Notes: generated by a model not told the origin, from the letters alone. A stretch of DNA of 64,000 nucleotides from Candidatus Helarchaeota archaeon (GCA_019058315.1 JAHPZH010000007.1:186001-250000), one strand, 5' to 3'; positions 8,707 to 19,047 are shown, counted from the stretch's first letter. A program made the numbers and translations.

Positions 8707-9456
8707 ATGGTTCTTGAAATATTAGAAAAGATTAAGAAAGAGCTGGGACCGGTTTTAAAACACTCGGCAATAATTTATACAGATGGCACTGTCTTACAAA
8801 GTACATTTCCTGATAATGTTAATGTTAGAGGAATTGGAGATAATCTTGCTGAAGCATTAAGTCATCTTAATACGATAAGTGAATTTTTACAGTATGAATC
8901 AAGTGAATTCTTTAATGAATTAATTTTTCGTACTCCAAATTATTATATTCTTGCAATTCGAACTCATGCTGTAATAGTTGTATTAATTTTGGATTTATCA
9001 AAAGCTAGAGTTTGGGAACTTGATGATATTTATGAGACCATCAGCAATTATTTAGATGAAATTAAAAGCTTAGCTGATTGGGACAAGTCAGAATTCGAAA
9101 TTGAGGAAATAAAACAAGAGACTGAAAAAGTAGAGAAAGAAATAGAAAAAATAAAGGAAACTGGAAAAAAAATAAAAGAAAAAGATATTGAATTAAGAGA
9201 AGAAAAGAAAAAAATAAGGGATGAAAAAAAGGAAATTCGAGAAATAGAAAAAATTGCCCCAGAAGAAGAAGTAGACAAAATACAAAAAGATTTGGAAAAA
9301 TTAAAGAAAAAAGAGGAAAAAATTAGAAAGGAAGAAAAGAAAATTTTAAAAGAAACACAAAAACTTCGTGAAAAAAGTGAAGAAATAATACAAAAGAAAG
9401 AGGAACTTGAAGAAAAAGAGAAAGAAATTATCAAAAAGAAAGAAGAATCTGAATAA
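8707..9456 (+). CDS. Roadblock/LC7-like domain protein with long coiled coil
   Basis: Residues 1-120 look like a Roadblock/LC7 (longin-related) domain: an initial helix, then AIIYTDGTVLQSTF, a second helix and strands YYILAIRTHAVIVVLILDLS. Residues about 125-249 are an almost uninterrupted Lys/Glu-rich heptad coiled coil. Roadblock proteins regulate small GTPases and motor complexes and are expanded in Asgard archaea. A coiled-coil tail suggests a scaffold or filament-associated role, which is inference. ATG 8707 is chosen for AGGAGA at 8699-8704; a TTG-started longer frame lacks a site. A long antisense frame over the coiled coil is a composition artefact. Confidence 0.78.
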   Translation: MVLEILEKIKKELGPVLKHSAIIYTDGTVLQSTFPDNVNVRGIGDNLAEALSHLNTISEFLQYESSEFFNELIFRTPNYYILAIRTHAVIVVLILDLSKARVWELDDIYETISNYLDEIKSLADWDKSEFEIEEIKQETEKVEKEIEKIKETGKKIKEKDIELREEKKKIRDEKKEIREIEKIAPEEEVDKIQKDLEKLKKKEEKIRKEEKKILKETQKLREKSEEIIQKKEELEEKEKEIIKKKEESE

Positions 9457-9524
9457 AAAGCTAAAGATTTCAAAATTTTCTTAAAAATAAAATGTTCAAA
9501 AAAAATATATAAAATAGATTGAAA

Positions 9525-10961
9525 ATGATTGCAATATTACTCACATTAATAGTGTTTATAGTTGTTATTGTTACAATAGCAACAGAAAAGATGAATAGGG
9601 CAGTTATCTCTTTACTTGGTGCCATTTTTCTGTTTTTATTCCTATTTTTTTACACCCAAAACATTAGCAATACATTAGCATTTCCTTGGAAGTTCAATTT
9701 TGAAAACCTTAGCAATTTATTGATATTAATACTAGATATTAAACCCTTTGAAAAATTGTCCTTATTATTATTTCAGAATGATTATCTTTCTCCGTTTCAA
9801 TTCTTTAATATAATTGATTTCATGGTTGGAACAAGAGAAGATAATTTTAATAATCTACATTCCATCATCTTAATTTTAGGCATCATGATTCAAGTAGGTA
9901 TTTGCCATGAAGCAGGCGTATTTCAATTTGTAGCACTAAATCTTGTTAAAAGTTCAAAAGGTGATCCTAACAGATTACTTCTTATCTGCTGTCTTCTTTC
10001 AGTATTTCTTTCTTCCATTATTAATAATATTTTAACTGTTATTGTCTTAATACCTCTAACAATTATGATTTGTAGAATGCTTAGTATCAATCCAGTACCT
10101 TACATATTGAGTGAAGCTATTTTAGTAAACATTGGTGGCATCATATTTCCCATTAGTTCTGTTCCGAATGTGCTAATTAGTGAATCAGGTGGATTAAATT
10201 TTATACATTATTTAATTTATATTGCTTGGTTCGCCATAATTCTTTTATTGGTTACTTTTTTGATATTCCAATTATATTTTAAGAAAAAATTAAAAGTCCC
10301 GGAAAGCAGATTAGTCAGAGTCCTAGAAGAATTTAATCCATGGAATTTCGTTCCTAATAAACAACTTTTTTATAGTTCAATATTTAGCTTGATTATTACT
10401 TTTATATTAATAATTGCTATTCCAACTTTCACTGATATAATTGCTTTGACTTTAGGGTTATTACTAATAATTATTAGTAAGATAAATGCTAGTGATGCTA
10501 TAAAAACCATTGATTTTGAATTAATCCTTTATCTATTGGGTATTTTTATAATCACTGGTTGTATGGATTATGTTGGTATAATTGATTCAATTGGCTTCGC
10601 ATTAAAGCACATTACAGGAGGTTCACCGCAAATTACTGCTCAAGTATCACTTTGGATACCTGCATTTCTAAGTAGTTCAATAGATAATATTCCTATTACC
10701 AGTGCTTTAATTCCTATCATGCCAATTTTAACATTTAATTTTAATACTTATCAATCTCAAGTTTCATATTTTGCTCTTGGATTCGGAACAAACCTTGGCG
10801 ATAATCTCACACCTATGGGAGACAACATTCTAGTGATGAATTTAACAAAACAACATGGAATAGAATTAAAATTTAAGCAATTTTTTAAAATTGGATTTTT
10901 AAGCACTATAATTCAACTTTCAGTAACCAGCTTTTATCTTGCCATTTTAATGTCTTTTTAA
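9525..10961 (+). CDS. NhaD/ArsB-type (ion transporter superfamily) permease, copy 1
   Basis: About 478 aa with 11-12 hydrophobic helices. The N-terminus (IATEKMNRAVISLLGA) and the central SSIINNILTVIVLIPLTI and C-terminal SSSIDNIPITSALIPI motifs are the paired half-repeat signatures of the ArsB/NhaD/CitMHS superfamily. Candidate substrates are Na+/H+ exchange, arsenite or a dicarboxylate; none can be assigned. ATG 9525 is used rather than TTG 9519. It is followed after about 80 nt by a paralogue, so the pair arose by tandem duplication. Confidence 0.82.
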   Translation: MIAILLTLIVFIVVIVTIATEKMNRAVISLLGAIFLFLFLFFYTQNISNTLAFPWKFNFENLSNLLILILDIKPFEKLSLLLFQNDYLSPFQFFNIIDFMVGTREDNFNNLHSIILILGIMIQVGICHEAGVFQFVALNLVKSSKGDPNRLLLICCLLSVFLSSIINNILTVIVLIPLTIMICRMLSINPVPYILSEAILVNIGGIIFPISSVPNVLISESGGLNFIHYLIYIAWFAIILLLVTFLIFQLYFKKKLKVPESRLVRVLEEFNPWNFVPNKQLFYSSIFSLIITFILIIAIPTFTDIIALTLGLLLIIISKINASDAIKTIDFELILYLLGIFIITGCMDYVGIIDSIGFALKHITGGSPQITAQVSLWIPAFLSSSIDNIPITSALIPIMPILTFNFNTYQSQVSYFALGFGTNLGDNLTPMGDNILVMNLTKQHGIELKFKQFFKIGFLSTIIQLSVTSFYLAILMSF

Positions 10962-11043
10962 TGGCTGTAAAAGAAATTAAATTGTATTGATGAATAAAAA
11001 TATAAAATCTTCAACTACACTTTTTATTACAGATTGATGAAAA

Positions 11044-12483
11044 ATGATCCAAATTATATTCACTTTAATCGTATTTATTATTGTAATTCTACTAATTGCA
11101 ACCGAAAAGATGAATAAAACAATTGCAGCCTTATTCGGAGGCATTATTCTTTTTATATTTCTGAGTTATTATACTCAAAATGTCTTAAATACGATTTCCT
11201 TACCCTTAAAATTTGACTTGGAAAATATCAATAATTTGTTAATATTATCATCAGGTGATATTCCATTATTTGAAAAATTTATTTTACTATTATTCCAAAA
11301 TGGTTACTTAACGCCAATCCAATTCTCAGATTTTGTTAATTTCATGATAGGAACAGAAGAAAATAATTTTAATAATTTACGTACAATTATTTTACTTTTA
11401 GGTATCATGATTCAAGTGGAAATTTATCATGATGCTGGAGTATTCCAATTTATTGCACTTAAACTTGTTAAAAATTCACACGGAAACCCTGAAAAATTAC
11501 TACTAATTTGTTGTCTTCTTTCTGTTTTTATGTCCTCTATTATTAGTAATAGATTAACGATAATTCTTCTCATACCTCTAACAATTATGATTTGCCGGAT
11601 ATTGAATATTAATCCAATTCCCTATATTTTAAGTGAAGCCATTCTAGTTAATATTGGCGGAATCATGTTTTTAATTAGTTCTGGTCCAAATATTTTAATC
11701 AGTCAAGCAGCTGGTTTAAATTTCGTTGATTACTTAATTCATGTTTCTTGGATCGCTCCGATTCTACTAATTATTACTTATTTTATATTTAGATTTTATT
11801 TTAAAAAACAATTCAGAATGCCAGAGCAGAATTTAATTGAAGTCTTAGAGGAATTCAACCCATGGAATTTTGTTCCTAATCGACAGCTTTTTTATAAATC
11901 TATAATTTCTTTAATCGCTACTTTTACTTTAATAATTCTATTACCTGATTATCTTGATGTTGTGGCTATGACTATAAGTGTTATTTTAATTATTTTTAGT
12001 AAACTCAAAGTTGAAGAACTTATTAAAAAAATTGACTTTGGTTTAATTCTTTACCTTCTAGCTGTTTTTATAATTACTGGGTGCTTATCATATGTAGGAA
12101 TAGTGGATTCAATCGGTTATGCACTAAGAGGTATTACAGGAGGAAATTCTATAATAACCACACAAGTAGTTTTATGGGTATCTGCAATTCTAAGTAGTTC
12201 AATAGATAATCTTCCTATTATTAGCGCAATACTTCCCTTAATGCCAATTTTAACCTTTGGTTTTACTAATCATCAATATAAATTATCATATTTTGCTCTT
12301 GGTGTGGGGTCTAATCTTGGAGATAATTTAACTCCTATGGGAGATAATATATTAGTGATGAATTTATCTGAACAACATGGAGCAAAATTAAATTTTAAGG
12401 ATTTTTTTAAGATTGGATTCTTAACAACGGTAATTCAATTGTTAATTAGTAACATAATATTAGGAATTCAAGCTGCTTTTTAG
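11044..12483 (+). CDS. NhaD/ArsB-type permease, copy 2
   Basis: 479 aa, colinear with the preceding gene over its whole length and sharing long identical stretches (EEFNPWNFVPN, LGDNLTPMGDNILVMNL). In the first half-repeat the motif is SSIISNRLTIILLIPLTI where copy 1 has SSIINNILTVIVLIPLTI, so an asparagine in a conserved transport helix is replaced by serine and a charged arginine enters the next position. The second half-repeat SSSIDNLPIISAILPL is intact. Different specificity or subunit roles are possible. Confidence 0.82.
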   Translation: MIQIIFTLIVFIIVILLIATEKMNKTIAALFGGIILFIFLSYYTQNVLNTISLPLKFDLENINNLLILSSGDIPLFEKFILLLFQNGYLTPIQFSDFVNFMIGTEENNFNNLRTIILLLGIMIQVEIYHDAGVFQFIALKLVKNSHGNPEKLLLICCLLSVFMSSIISNRLTIILLIPLTIMICRILNINPIPYILSEAILVNIGGIMFLISSGPNILISQAAGLNFVDYLIHVSWIAPILLIITYFIFRFYFKKQFRMPEQNLIEVLEEFNPWNFVPNRQLFYKSIISLIATFTLIILLPDYLDVVAMTISVILIIFSKLKVEELIKKIDFGLILYLLAVFIITGCLSYVGIVDSIGYALRGITGGNSIITTQVVLWVSAILSSSIDNLPIISAILPLMPILTFGFTNHQYKLSYFALGVGSNLGDNLTPMGDNILVMNLSEQHGAKLNFKDFFKIGFLTTVIQLLISNIILGIQAAF

Positions 12484-12571
12484 ATAATTGTTCGAAAAAC
12501 GTTAATGATAAATTGAAATAAAATATAAATTATTTTAAATAGTAATCTATTTTTAAAATATTTGATTTCCA

Positions 12572-15445
12572 ATGACTGTAACGATATTTGATCGATTTTT
12601 ACCTAAATTAAAGGAAGTAATAACGAAACAAGGTTTTTTAACACCTACTAAAACTCAGTCTGCTGTTTTTAATCACATAATGAATAAAAAAAATTTATTA
12701 TTGGTTGCACCAACAGGCTCTGGCAAAACTGAAGCTGTTATTTTTCCAGTTTTTGATTATTTTCTTCGTCATCGTCAAAAGAAAACTGGAATCAATATTT
12801 TATATATTACTCCTTTACGAGCATTAAATAGAGATATTTTTAGACGAATAATAGATTTAGGAAATGAAAAAGAAATTAAAATCAAAATAAACATTAGACA
12901 TGGAGATACATCACAATATGAAAGAAGAAAACAATTATTAAAACCACCAGATATGCTCATTATAACTCCTGAAACACTTCAAGCAATTCTTCCTGCACCA
13001 AAATTTAAAGAACATCTTAAAACAATCGAATGGGTAATTATTGATGAAATTCATGAATTAGTGGATTCGAAAAGAGGTAGTCAATTATCTGTTGCATTAG
13101 AGCGATTAAAAGATCTTACTAAAAGAGAATTCACAAGAATTGGTCTTTCCGCCACGATTGGAAGCCCACAAAAAATTGCAAATTTTTTAGTAGGAAATCG
13201 AGAGGTAGAAATAGTTAATTTAGAGTTTGAAAAACAATATGAATTTAAAATAGAATATCCTAAAATTTTGGAATCAGATAAAAAAATAGCTCAAAATTTA
13301 AAATGTAAAGCAGAAATGGCTTCTAGAATTAGAAGATTGGTAGAATTAATTGAAACCCATAAATCTACTTTAATATTTGTCAACACACGACAAGAAGCAG
13401 AAGTTTTAGCTTCTTTAATGACCATTCTTAATCCTAACTTTAAATTTGGAGTACATCATGGTTCACTTTCGAAATCGGTTAGAATTGAAGCTGAAAATAG
13501 ATTTAAGAAAAATGAAATAAAAGCACTAATTGCAACAAGTTCAATGGAATTGGGAATAGATGTTGGATCTATAGACCTTGTTGTTCAATTTCGCTCACCC
13601 AAACAAGTTACTAGATTAATTCAAAGAGTAGGACGTTCTGGACATAAAATTGGCAAGATTTCAAAAGGTATTTTATTAACAACAAATGTGGATGATATAT
13701 GTGAATCTTACATAATAGTTAAAAAAGCCTTAAACCATGAATTAGAGGAAATAAAAATTCATGAAAATGCTTTAGATGTTCTAGCTCATCAAATTGTTGG
13801 AATTTTAAGAGATAAAGGAAGTACAACAGCAAAGGATATTTTTTCAATTGTAAAACGTTCATATATTTTTAGAAATTTGAGCGTAACTAAATTTAAAGAA
13901 CTTTTAGAATTTTTAAAATCTCAAAATGTAATATGGGAAGAAAATGATTTTAATTTAATAAAGCCGAGAAGAGGTATTTTTCAATACTATTTTAATTCTC
14001 TTTCGATGATTCCAGATATTCGAAATTTTAAAATTATTAATGCGACCACAAAAAAAATAATTGGAACTTTGGATGATAAATATGTGGCGGTATCTGGAAA
14101 GGTTGGTTCTCTCTTTATAATGCGTGGAAAATCTTGGAAAATACTTTCTGTAGATGATGAGGAAGAAAAAATCATTGTTGGTGAAAAATATAAAGAAAGT
14201 TCAGAGATTCCTCGATGGCTTGGAGAACAGATTCCAGTCCCTTTTTCAATTGCGAATGAAGTTGGAAAACTAAGAAATAAAATTCAAACTGGTTTGAAAA
14301 GTAATGGGAACATAAATCAATTGTTTGAAGATTCAATTATAGATTCAGATGCAATTTCAGAGATTAAATCCCTATTTCAAAAACAAATTTCCGAAAAATT
14401 GGATATTGGGACCGATCAAACAATTGTAACAGAATGTTTTGATAATTACTTAATAATTCATGCATGCTTTGGTTTAAAAGAAAATGAGACTTTGGCTAGG
14501 GTAATTGGAGCCTTATTAGAAACTAGGTTTCGAGTCAATATTGGATTGAGAGTTGATCCATATCGAATAATTTTAATATTTCCTTTCGAATTCGCTCATC
14601 CAAAAATTATCGAAGAATCAATTTTGGAAACTAATCCAGAACATCTTGATTCAATTTTAGAAATAACTTTAAAAAATACAAATCTATTTCGCTATAAATT
14701 CTATCAAATTGCTAGAAAATTTAATGTTATTGCTAAAAAGGTTTCATTTAACTCTTTAAATATGAAAGGACTTGTTAAAATATTTCGAAATACACCTTTA
14801 TATGAAGAAACAATGCGTGATTTAGGGTTGGAAAAAATTAACTTAGCAATTACTAAAAAGATTTTTCGTAAAATTCATGATGGAGAAATTAGATTCAAAA
14901 ATATTATTAGACCTAAATCCAAAGGACCGACTCCCTTTGGACTAGCGGGTTTAGAATGGTTGATACCCAAGGATTTTATTCTAACAAAAAATACAAAGGG
15001 AATTATTTTAGATACGATCAAAAAGAGATTATTGAACACACAAGTAAAATTATTCTGTATGTATTGTTATAGATGGGAGAGAATAAATACTATATCTCTA
15101 CTTCCTGAAAAACCCGAATGTCCAAAATGTAATTCCCGTTTCTTAGCAGTATTGCATTTTGCAAATACAGAATTAAAAAAAGCAATTAATTTAAAACAAA
15201 GAAATCAAAAATTATCCAAAGAAGAAAAAAAGATGATTCAGACTGCTCAAAAATCTGCTAATCTAGTACTGAATTACGGTAAAATAGCTATTATTGTATT
15301 AGCTGCAAGAGGAATAGGACCTACAACAACCGTCAGAATTTTAGAAAAAAATTATGATTCAAAGAATGAAGAAGAATTATTCTTAGATATTTTAGAAGCT
15401 GAACGTCGATTTGAAAGAACAAGACAGTTTTGGGATTCCAAATAA
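12572..15445 (+). CDS. lhr: Lhr-type superfamily 2 DNA helicase
   Basis: 957 aa, the usual size of archaeal Lhr. Motif I is APTGSGKTEA (46-55), followed by TPLRALNRD, ITPETLQ, motif II DEIHEL, motif III SATIG, NTRQEAEVLA, TSSMELGIDVG and motif VI QRVGRSGH. The Lhr-specific winged-helix and beta-barrel regions follow. Near the C-terminus is a zinc-ribbon with CMYCYRW and CPKCNSR. The family is a 3'-5' helicase of single-strand translocation type in genome maintenance. It is transcribed on the same strand as the permeases and converges with RidA. Confidence 0.93.
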   Translation: MTVTIFDRFLPKLKEVITKQGFLTPTKTQSAVFNHIMNKKNLLLVAPTGSGKTEAVIFPVFDYFLRHRQKKTGINILYITPLRALNRDIFRRIIDLGNEKEIKIKINIRHGDTSQYERRKQLLKPPDMLIITPETLQAILPAPKFKEHLKTIEWVIIDEIHELVDSKRGSQLSVALERLKDLTKREFTRIGLSATIGSPQKIANFLVGNREVEIVNLEFEKQYEFKIEYPKILESDKKIAQNLKCKAEMASRIRRLVELIETHKSTLIFVNTRQEAEVLASLMTILNPNFKFGVHHGSLSKSVRIEAENRFKKNEIKALIATSSMELGIDVGSIDLVVQFRSPKQVTRLIQRVGRSGHKIGKISKGILLTTNVDDICESYIIVKKALNHELEEIKIHENALDVLAHQIVGILRDKGSTTAKDIFSIVKRSYIFRNLSVTKFKELLEFLKSQNVIWEENDFNLIKPRRGIFQYYFNSLSMIPDIRNFKIINATTKKIIGTLDDKYVAVSGKVGSLFIMRGKSWKILSVDDEEEKIIVGEKYKESSEIPRWLGEQIPVPFSIANEVGKLRNKIQTGLKSNGNINQLFEDSIIDSDAISEIKSLFQKQISEKLDIGTDQTIVTECFDNYLIIHACFGLKENETLARVIGALLETRFRVNIGLRVDPYRIILIFPFEFAHPKIIEESILETNPEHLDSILEITLKNTNLFRYKFYQIARKFNVIAKKVSFNSLNMKGLVKIFRNTPLYEETMRDLGLEKINLAITKKIFRKIHDGEIRFKNIIRPKSKGPTPFGLAGLEWLIPKDFILTKNTKGIILDTIKKRLLNTQVKLFCMYCYRWERINTISLLPEKPECPKCNSRFLAVLHFANTELKKAINLKQRNQKLSKEEKKMIQTAQKSANLVLNYGKIAIIVLAARGIGPTTTVRILEKNYDSKNEEELFLDILEAERRFERTRQFWDSK

Positions 15446-15480
15446 ACAATATAATTCTATAAATAAAATATAAAAAAAGA

Positions 15481-15876
15481 TTATATTATTGCAACACAAT
15501 CAATCTCGATTAACATATTATCTACTGGTAAATTAGATACTTCTACAGTTGTTCTAGCTGGGAATTTATCTTTAACACCATTATCCTTAAAAAATTTCTT
15601 ATATTCAAGGTTCATTTTCGAAAAATCTTTGATATTTTTCAAAAAGACGGTTGTTTTTACAATATTAGAAACATTTGCACCTGCTGATTCGAGTATTTTT
15701 TTTATATTTTCAAAAACCGCCTTTGTTTGACCTTTAATTTCGTTTGATGCTAAAGTATGAGTTTTTGGATCCATTGGGGCTTGACCAGAAACATAAATCA
15801 TATTTCCTGCTTTAATCCCAGAATTATAAGGACCAGCTCTTGGAAGTCCAGCATCTACTATTTCTATTTCTACCAA
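15481..15876 (-). CDS. RidA/YjgF-family enamine/imine deaminase
   Basis: 131 aa, full length for the family. It has the substrate-binding Arg in FPARTTVEV (about 103-111), the conserved GQ in VSGQAPMD and the C-terminal EIDCVAII strand. RidA hydrolyses reactive enamine/imine intermediates from PLP enzymes; other subfamilies act differently. The start is TTG at 15876, supported by AAGGAGTG nine bases upstream. It is a single-gene unit between convergent Lhr and a divergent gene. Confidence 0.93.
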   Translation of the reverse strand: MVEIEIVDAGLPRAGPYNSGIKAGNMIYVSGQAPMDPKTHTLASNEIKGQTKAVFENIKKILESAGANVSNIVKTTVFLKNIKDFSKMNLEYKKFFKDNGVKDKFPARTTVEVSNLPVDNMLIEIDCVAII

Positions 15877-15995
15877 ATTTTAATCACTCCTTTGAAATTT
15901 TTTCTTAGAAATATTTGTAAAAATTATTTTAATTAATAATTGAAATTATCATTATCTCATAATAAAAAATTTATAAATCTATAGAGAAGAGAAAG

Positions 15996-17036
15996 ATGAT
16001 TAAATCACCAGATGAAATATTAAAATTATCAATTGATAATCAAGAAATAAATTTTTATCAATTTAATTCTCCTTCTCCAAATAAGGGAGTTAAAGCAGGT
16101 TTAATAGGATCTGTTGGTCGCATTATTGAGTGTAATCTTCAACCTTCTGATTTGAATCTTATTTCTCCTGAAAAAATTCCACAAGGTAACTTGGGCTTCG
16201 GGGCCGGTGCCAAACCTAACAAAGAACCACTATCAGAAATAGGTGAAGCTTTTGGAATGAATAAACGATTTTTTCTAGCACATCCTTCTAAAGTAGGACC
16301 AAATGATCCTTTTATTTCAGTACGAACTAATATACTTTCACCATTCTTTTTCCATGCCGATCTAAATTTTGGTTCCAATATTCCAAGATTTATAAACACT
16401 GATGATGGAATAAAGCTAGAAGGAGAAGTTCGTTCTGGAACAATTTTTAAATTTGAAACCTCAAAAGCCGCACAAATGGCATCATTTTTGAAAAAACTTA
16501 TTCCTAATGGTCTTAGTGTTATATATTTCAGAGGTAAAACCAATGCTAAGGATGTAGTTGATAAACTTCTCAAAAAATCTCCATTAATCGAATATAAAAA
16601 AAGATATGGAAGCATAACTTCGCCTAATGGATTAAAAGATTTTTTTGTAATGCAAACAATTCCTAAAGGTTTTAATGGTTTAATCGAAATAATTGCATTT
16701 GGTGTGGCATTTAAAATTCAAAATGGCTTAGATTCCCATGAAGATGTTGGTATTTCAAATGAAATTTTTAAACATCTTTTTTATTTCACACCAGGAACGG
16801 TGAAGAGTTCAGCTTGGAATAGTCATATGCATGGTCTTATCCTTGGATCTGAAGATTCTGCAATAATATCTCCTGAAGATTCAATAGATCTTAACCAGAT
16901 TCCATTAAGTAAAATAGATTCTGAAAAAAATCGTAATATTCCTCGTTCCGGTAGGGTTGTTCACATTGAAAATACCACAAAAATAAATTCAGGTGCATTC
17001 AAAATTATACCGATTTCAGATATAGAACTTCATTAA
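15996..17036 (+). CDS. Conserved-looking protein of unknown function
   Basis: 346 aa, not recognised. No membrane segment or signal peptide. It is rich in Gly/Pro/Phe motifs: NLGFGAGAKPNKEPLSEIGE (about 65-84), DPFISVRTNILSPFFFHADL (about 103-122) and a His pair in AWNSHMHGLILG near residue 280. Well-structured mixed alpha/beta composition suggests an enzyme. The ATG follows AGAGAAAG. It is divergent from ridA with a 119-nt gap. Confidence 0.7.
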   Translation: MIKSPDEILKLSIDNQEINFYQFNSPSPNKGVKAGLIGSVGRIIECNLQPSDLNLISPEKIPQGNLGFGAGAKPNKEPLSEIGEAFGMNKRFFLAHPSKVGPNDPFISVRTNILSPFFFHADLNFGSNIPRFINTDDGIKLEGEVRSGTIFKFETSKAAQMASFLKKLIPNGLSVIYFRGKTNAKDVVDKLLKKSPLIEYKKRYGSITSPNGLKDFFVMQTIPKGFNGLIEIIAFGVAFKIQNGLDSHEDVGISNEIFKHLFYFTPGTVKSSAWNSHMHGLILGSEDSAIISPEDSIDLNQIPLSKIDSEKNRNIPRSGRVVHIENTTKINSGAFKIIPISDIELH

Positions 17037-17103
17037 TATTTTTTATACAAGTTAAGTAATGAGCAATTTGTTCCAAGTCCATAAATTCATTTGGTGATTA
17101 ACT

Positions 17104-17655
17104 TTGAAAGATTCTCAAAATATTGAAGAGTTATTTAAAAATGATTATAAAGAGCCAATAATAGAGGATATAACTCCTTCTAGCCCAGAATGGACGCCTG
17201 AATTTAAAGTATTACAAATTTATGAAAAAGAATGGGCATGTGAAGATCCTCTCATTCCAGATTATTGGATAGTTTCTTCAGAAAATCAGAAATTCCGAGC
17301 AGATGACATACAAAATGTATTAAAAAAATTAAATATCATTCCAAAATCAGAAGAAGAAGCTCTTGGATTAGCCATATTGATGATTAATTTATTGAATCCA
17401 TATTGTGAAATTTTCTTAAATGAAATTGAAGAATATAAGAAGCTTTCTAATAAATATACAAAGGAAATAGGGAAACCTGTAATTAAAAAATTAGAGAATT
17501 ATTATGAAATTTTGCTTTTTGTTTTTATCAATAGATTTGGACCATTTGGTTTTGAGGTTGCGGAATCTGATTCTTTAGAGCAATGGAAAGTTAAGATAGG
17601 AAATGGAATTTATGATATATCCCCAGAAAAGGTGCTTTGGAGAAATAAAGAATAA
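17104..17655 (+). CDS. Acidic protein of unknown function
   Basis: 183 aa, acidic, mostly helical, no recognisable family. The TTG start at 17104 is supported by GGTGATT seven bases upstream; there is no good ATG. It lies 67 nt behind the 346-aa unknown gene on the same strand and may share its transcript. Confidence 0.65.
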   Translation: MKDSQNIEELFKNDYKEPIIEDITPSSPEWTPEFKVLQIYEKEWACEDPLIPDYWIVSSENQKFRADDIQNVLKKLNIIPKSEEEALGLAILMINLLNPYCEIFLNEIEEYKKLSNKYTKEIGKPVIKKLENYYEILLFVFINRFGPFGFEVAESDSLEQWKVKIGNGIYDISPEKVLWRNKE

Positions 17656-17805
17656 AATTAGTGATTATTCTTTTATAAAAAATATGATAAAACCCCAAAA
17701 TCCGAAAAAGATTCAATTAACCTTTCATTTCTTAAATGAAATATTATGTTTTTTCCTTTTTAGTTTATGAAAAGTTATTTGATGCTTTCAAGCTTGATTA
17801 ATATA

Positions 17806-18921
17806 TTATCTACCCATTAATCCATCTTCTATTTGCTTTCCTACTCCTCCCATTTCGGGAGTAGGGTTTTTCCGGACTTTGACCAGTGATATTGCTTCTT
17901 TTGGACAATTAACAGCACAAACTCCACATCCAAGACAATTTTGTAACTTGAAAACCATCTTATCATCTTCATCCTTTATTGCATGTTGATGAAGAATTAC
18001 TTCCATTGGACATAATTTTACGCATTTATCACAGAAGATACAAAGATCTTGGTTCCATCTTGGTTCAAAATTAGAGCGACCATAATCTGCAGCTCCTAGT
18101 TTTGCCATGCCAGCCAGACCACAACAATGACAACGGCAACAATTACAAATAAATGTAATTGCCCCTATATTCATTCCAAAATGAACTAAACCTGCTTTTT
18201 CACATTTTTTTGCATATTCAATGGCTTCTTCTTTTGTTGGAATTTCTGTTGCCCAACCCGCATCAATGCCGACTTTTGCGGTAACTCCACAAAGCAAGCA
18301 CCCCAAATCCTCTGGTGTATTGCATGGATTTCCCGTCAATTTTCCGATTTCCCGACATTGACAATAAACCTTAGCAAAAATTGAATTATTATCGATTAAT
18401 TCTCTCAACATTTCACCTGTAAATATTTTTTGGTCTGCTATTGGAATCGATTCATCAATTTCAATTAATCTTTCTTCAGCTTCATATGGAAGCTTGGGTA
18501 ACCAGATAGGATACTCCAAACCGTTAAACATTTGTGGAGTTAAATTCAGAAAAGCCCAGCGGAAATATTCGGCTACTTTTAAAGTATTCTCTTCAGTATC
18601 TCCTCTTGTAAGAACATAATGTTCAAATAACCCAGGTACTAAATTTATTAACATATACTGAGTTCCCAGCTTGAAAATCGCCCCTCTTTTTCCAAGTCTT
18701 ACCAAAATCTCTTTAACTCTACTTTTTTCCCAACCAGATTTCTTTGCAAGTTTTGTTATAGAAAGTAATTGGTAACCCTTGTCAAAATGATCAAGAAGCT
18801 CAATTTCTTCTTCATTATAAAGAATCTTTAAAAATTCAATAGTCTTTTTATGTCTTGGCGTTCCTAATTGTCCTATACTCATTTTTTGCCTTACACTTTC
18901 ATAATGATCGGCTTCAGTCAT
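17806..18921 (-). CDS. Winged-helix / double [4Fe-4S] ferredoxin-domain protein
   Basis: 371 aa. Residues about 15-110 resemble a winged-helix DNA-binding or partner domain (LLSITKLAKKSGWEKSRVKE, LGKRGAIFKLGTQYMLI). A cysteine-rich middle follows (VYCQCRE, CLLCG, CNCCRCHCCGLAG), and then a two-cluster ferredoxin (CIFCDKCVKLCP and CLGCGVCAVNCP). The product could be a redox-sensing regulator or an electron-transfer protein. A paralogue is at 41745-42836. The ATG at 18921 is chosen because GAGGT lies seven bases upstream, inside a longer frame that opens at 18939. Confidence 0.82.
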   Translation of the reverse strand: MTEADHYESVRQKMSIGQLGTPRHKKTIEFLKILYNEEEIELLDHFDKGYQLLSITKLAKKSGWEKSRVKEILVRLGKRGAIFKLGTQYMLINLVPGLFEHYVLTRGDTEENTLKVAEYFRWAFLNLTPQMFNGLEYPIWLPKLPYEAEERLIEIDESIPIADQKIFTGEMLRELIDNNSIFAKVYCQCREIGKLTGNPCNTPEDLGCLLCGVTAKVGIDAGWATEIPTKEEAIEYAKKCEKAGLVHFGMNIGAITFICNCCRCHCCGLAGMAKLGAADYGRSNFEPRWNQDLCIFCDKCVKLCPMEVILHQHAIKDEDDKMVFKLQNCLGCGVCAVNCPKEAISLVKVRKNPTPEMGGVGKQIEDGLMGR

Positions 18922-19047
18922 GAAAAAAACCTCAATCATATCTCTAATTTTTTTTTAATAAACAACCTTATAAAAATAATTAAAATTATCAATTATATAC
19001 CAATTATCTTCTTGAGATTAGATTGTTTTTAGATGGAAGAATATTTA

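Noticed and set aside
9048..9473. Long reverse-strand open frame rich in Ser and Phe.
   Set aside because: It is the complement of the Lys/Glu-rich coiled coil of the Roadblock gene; low complexity explains it.
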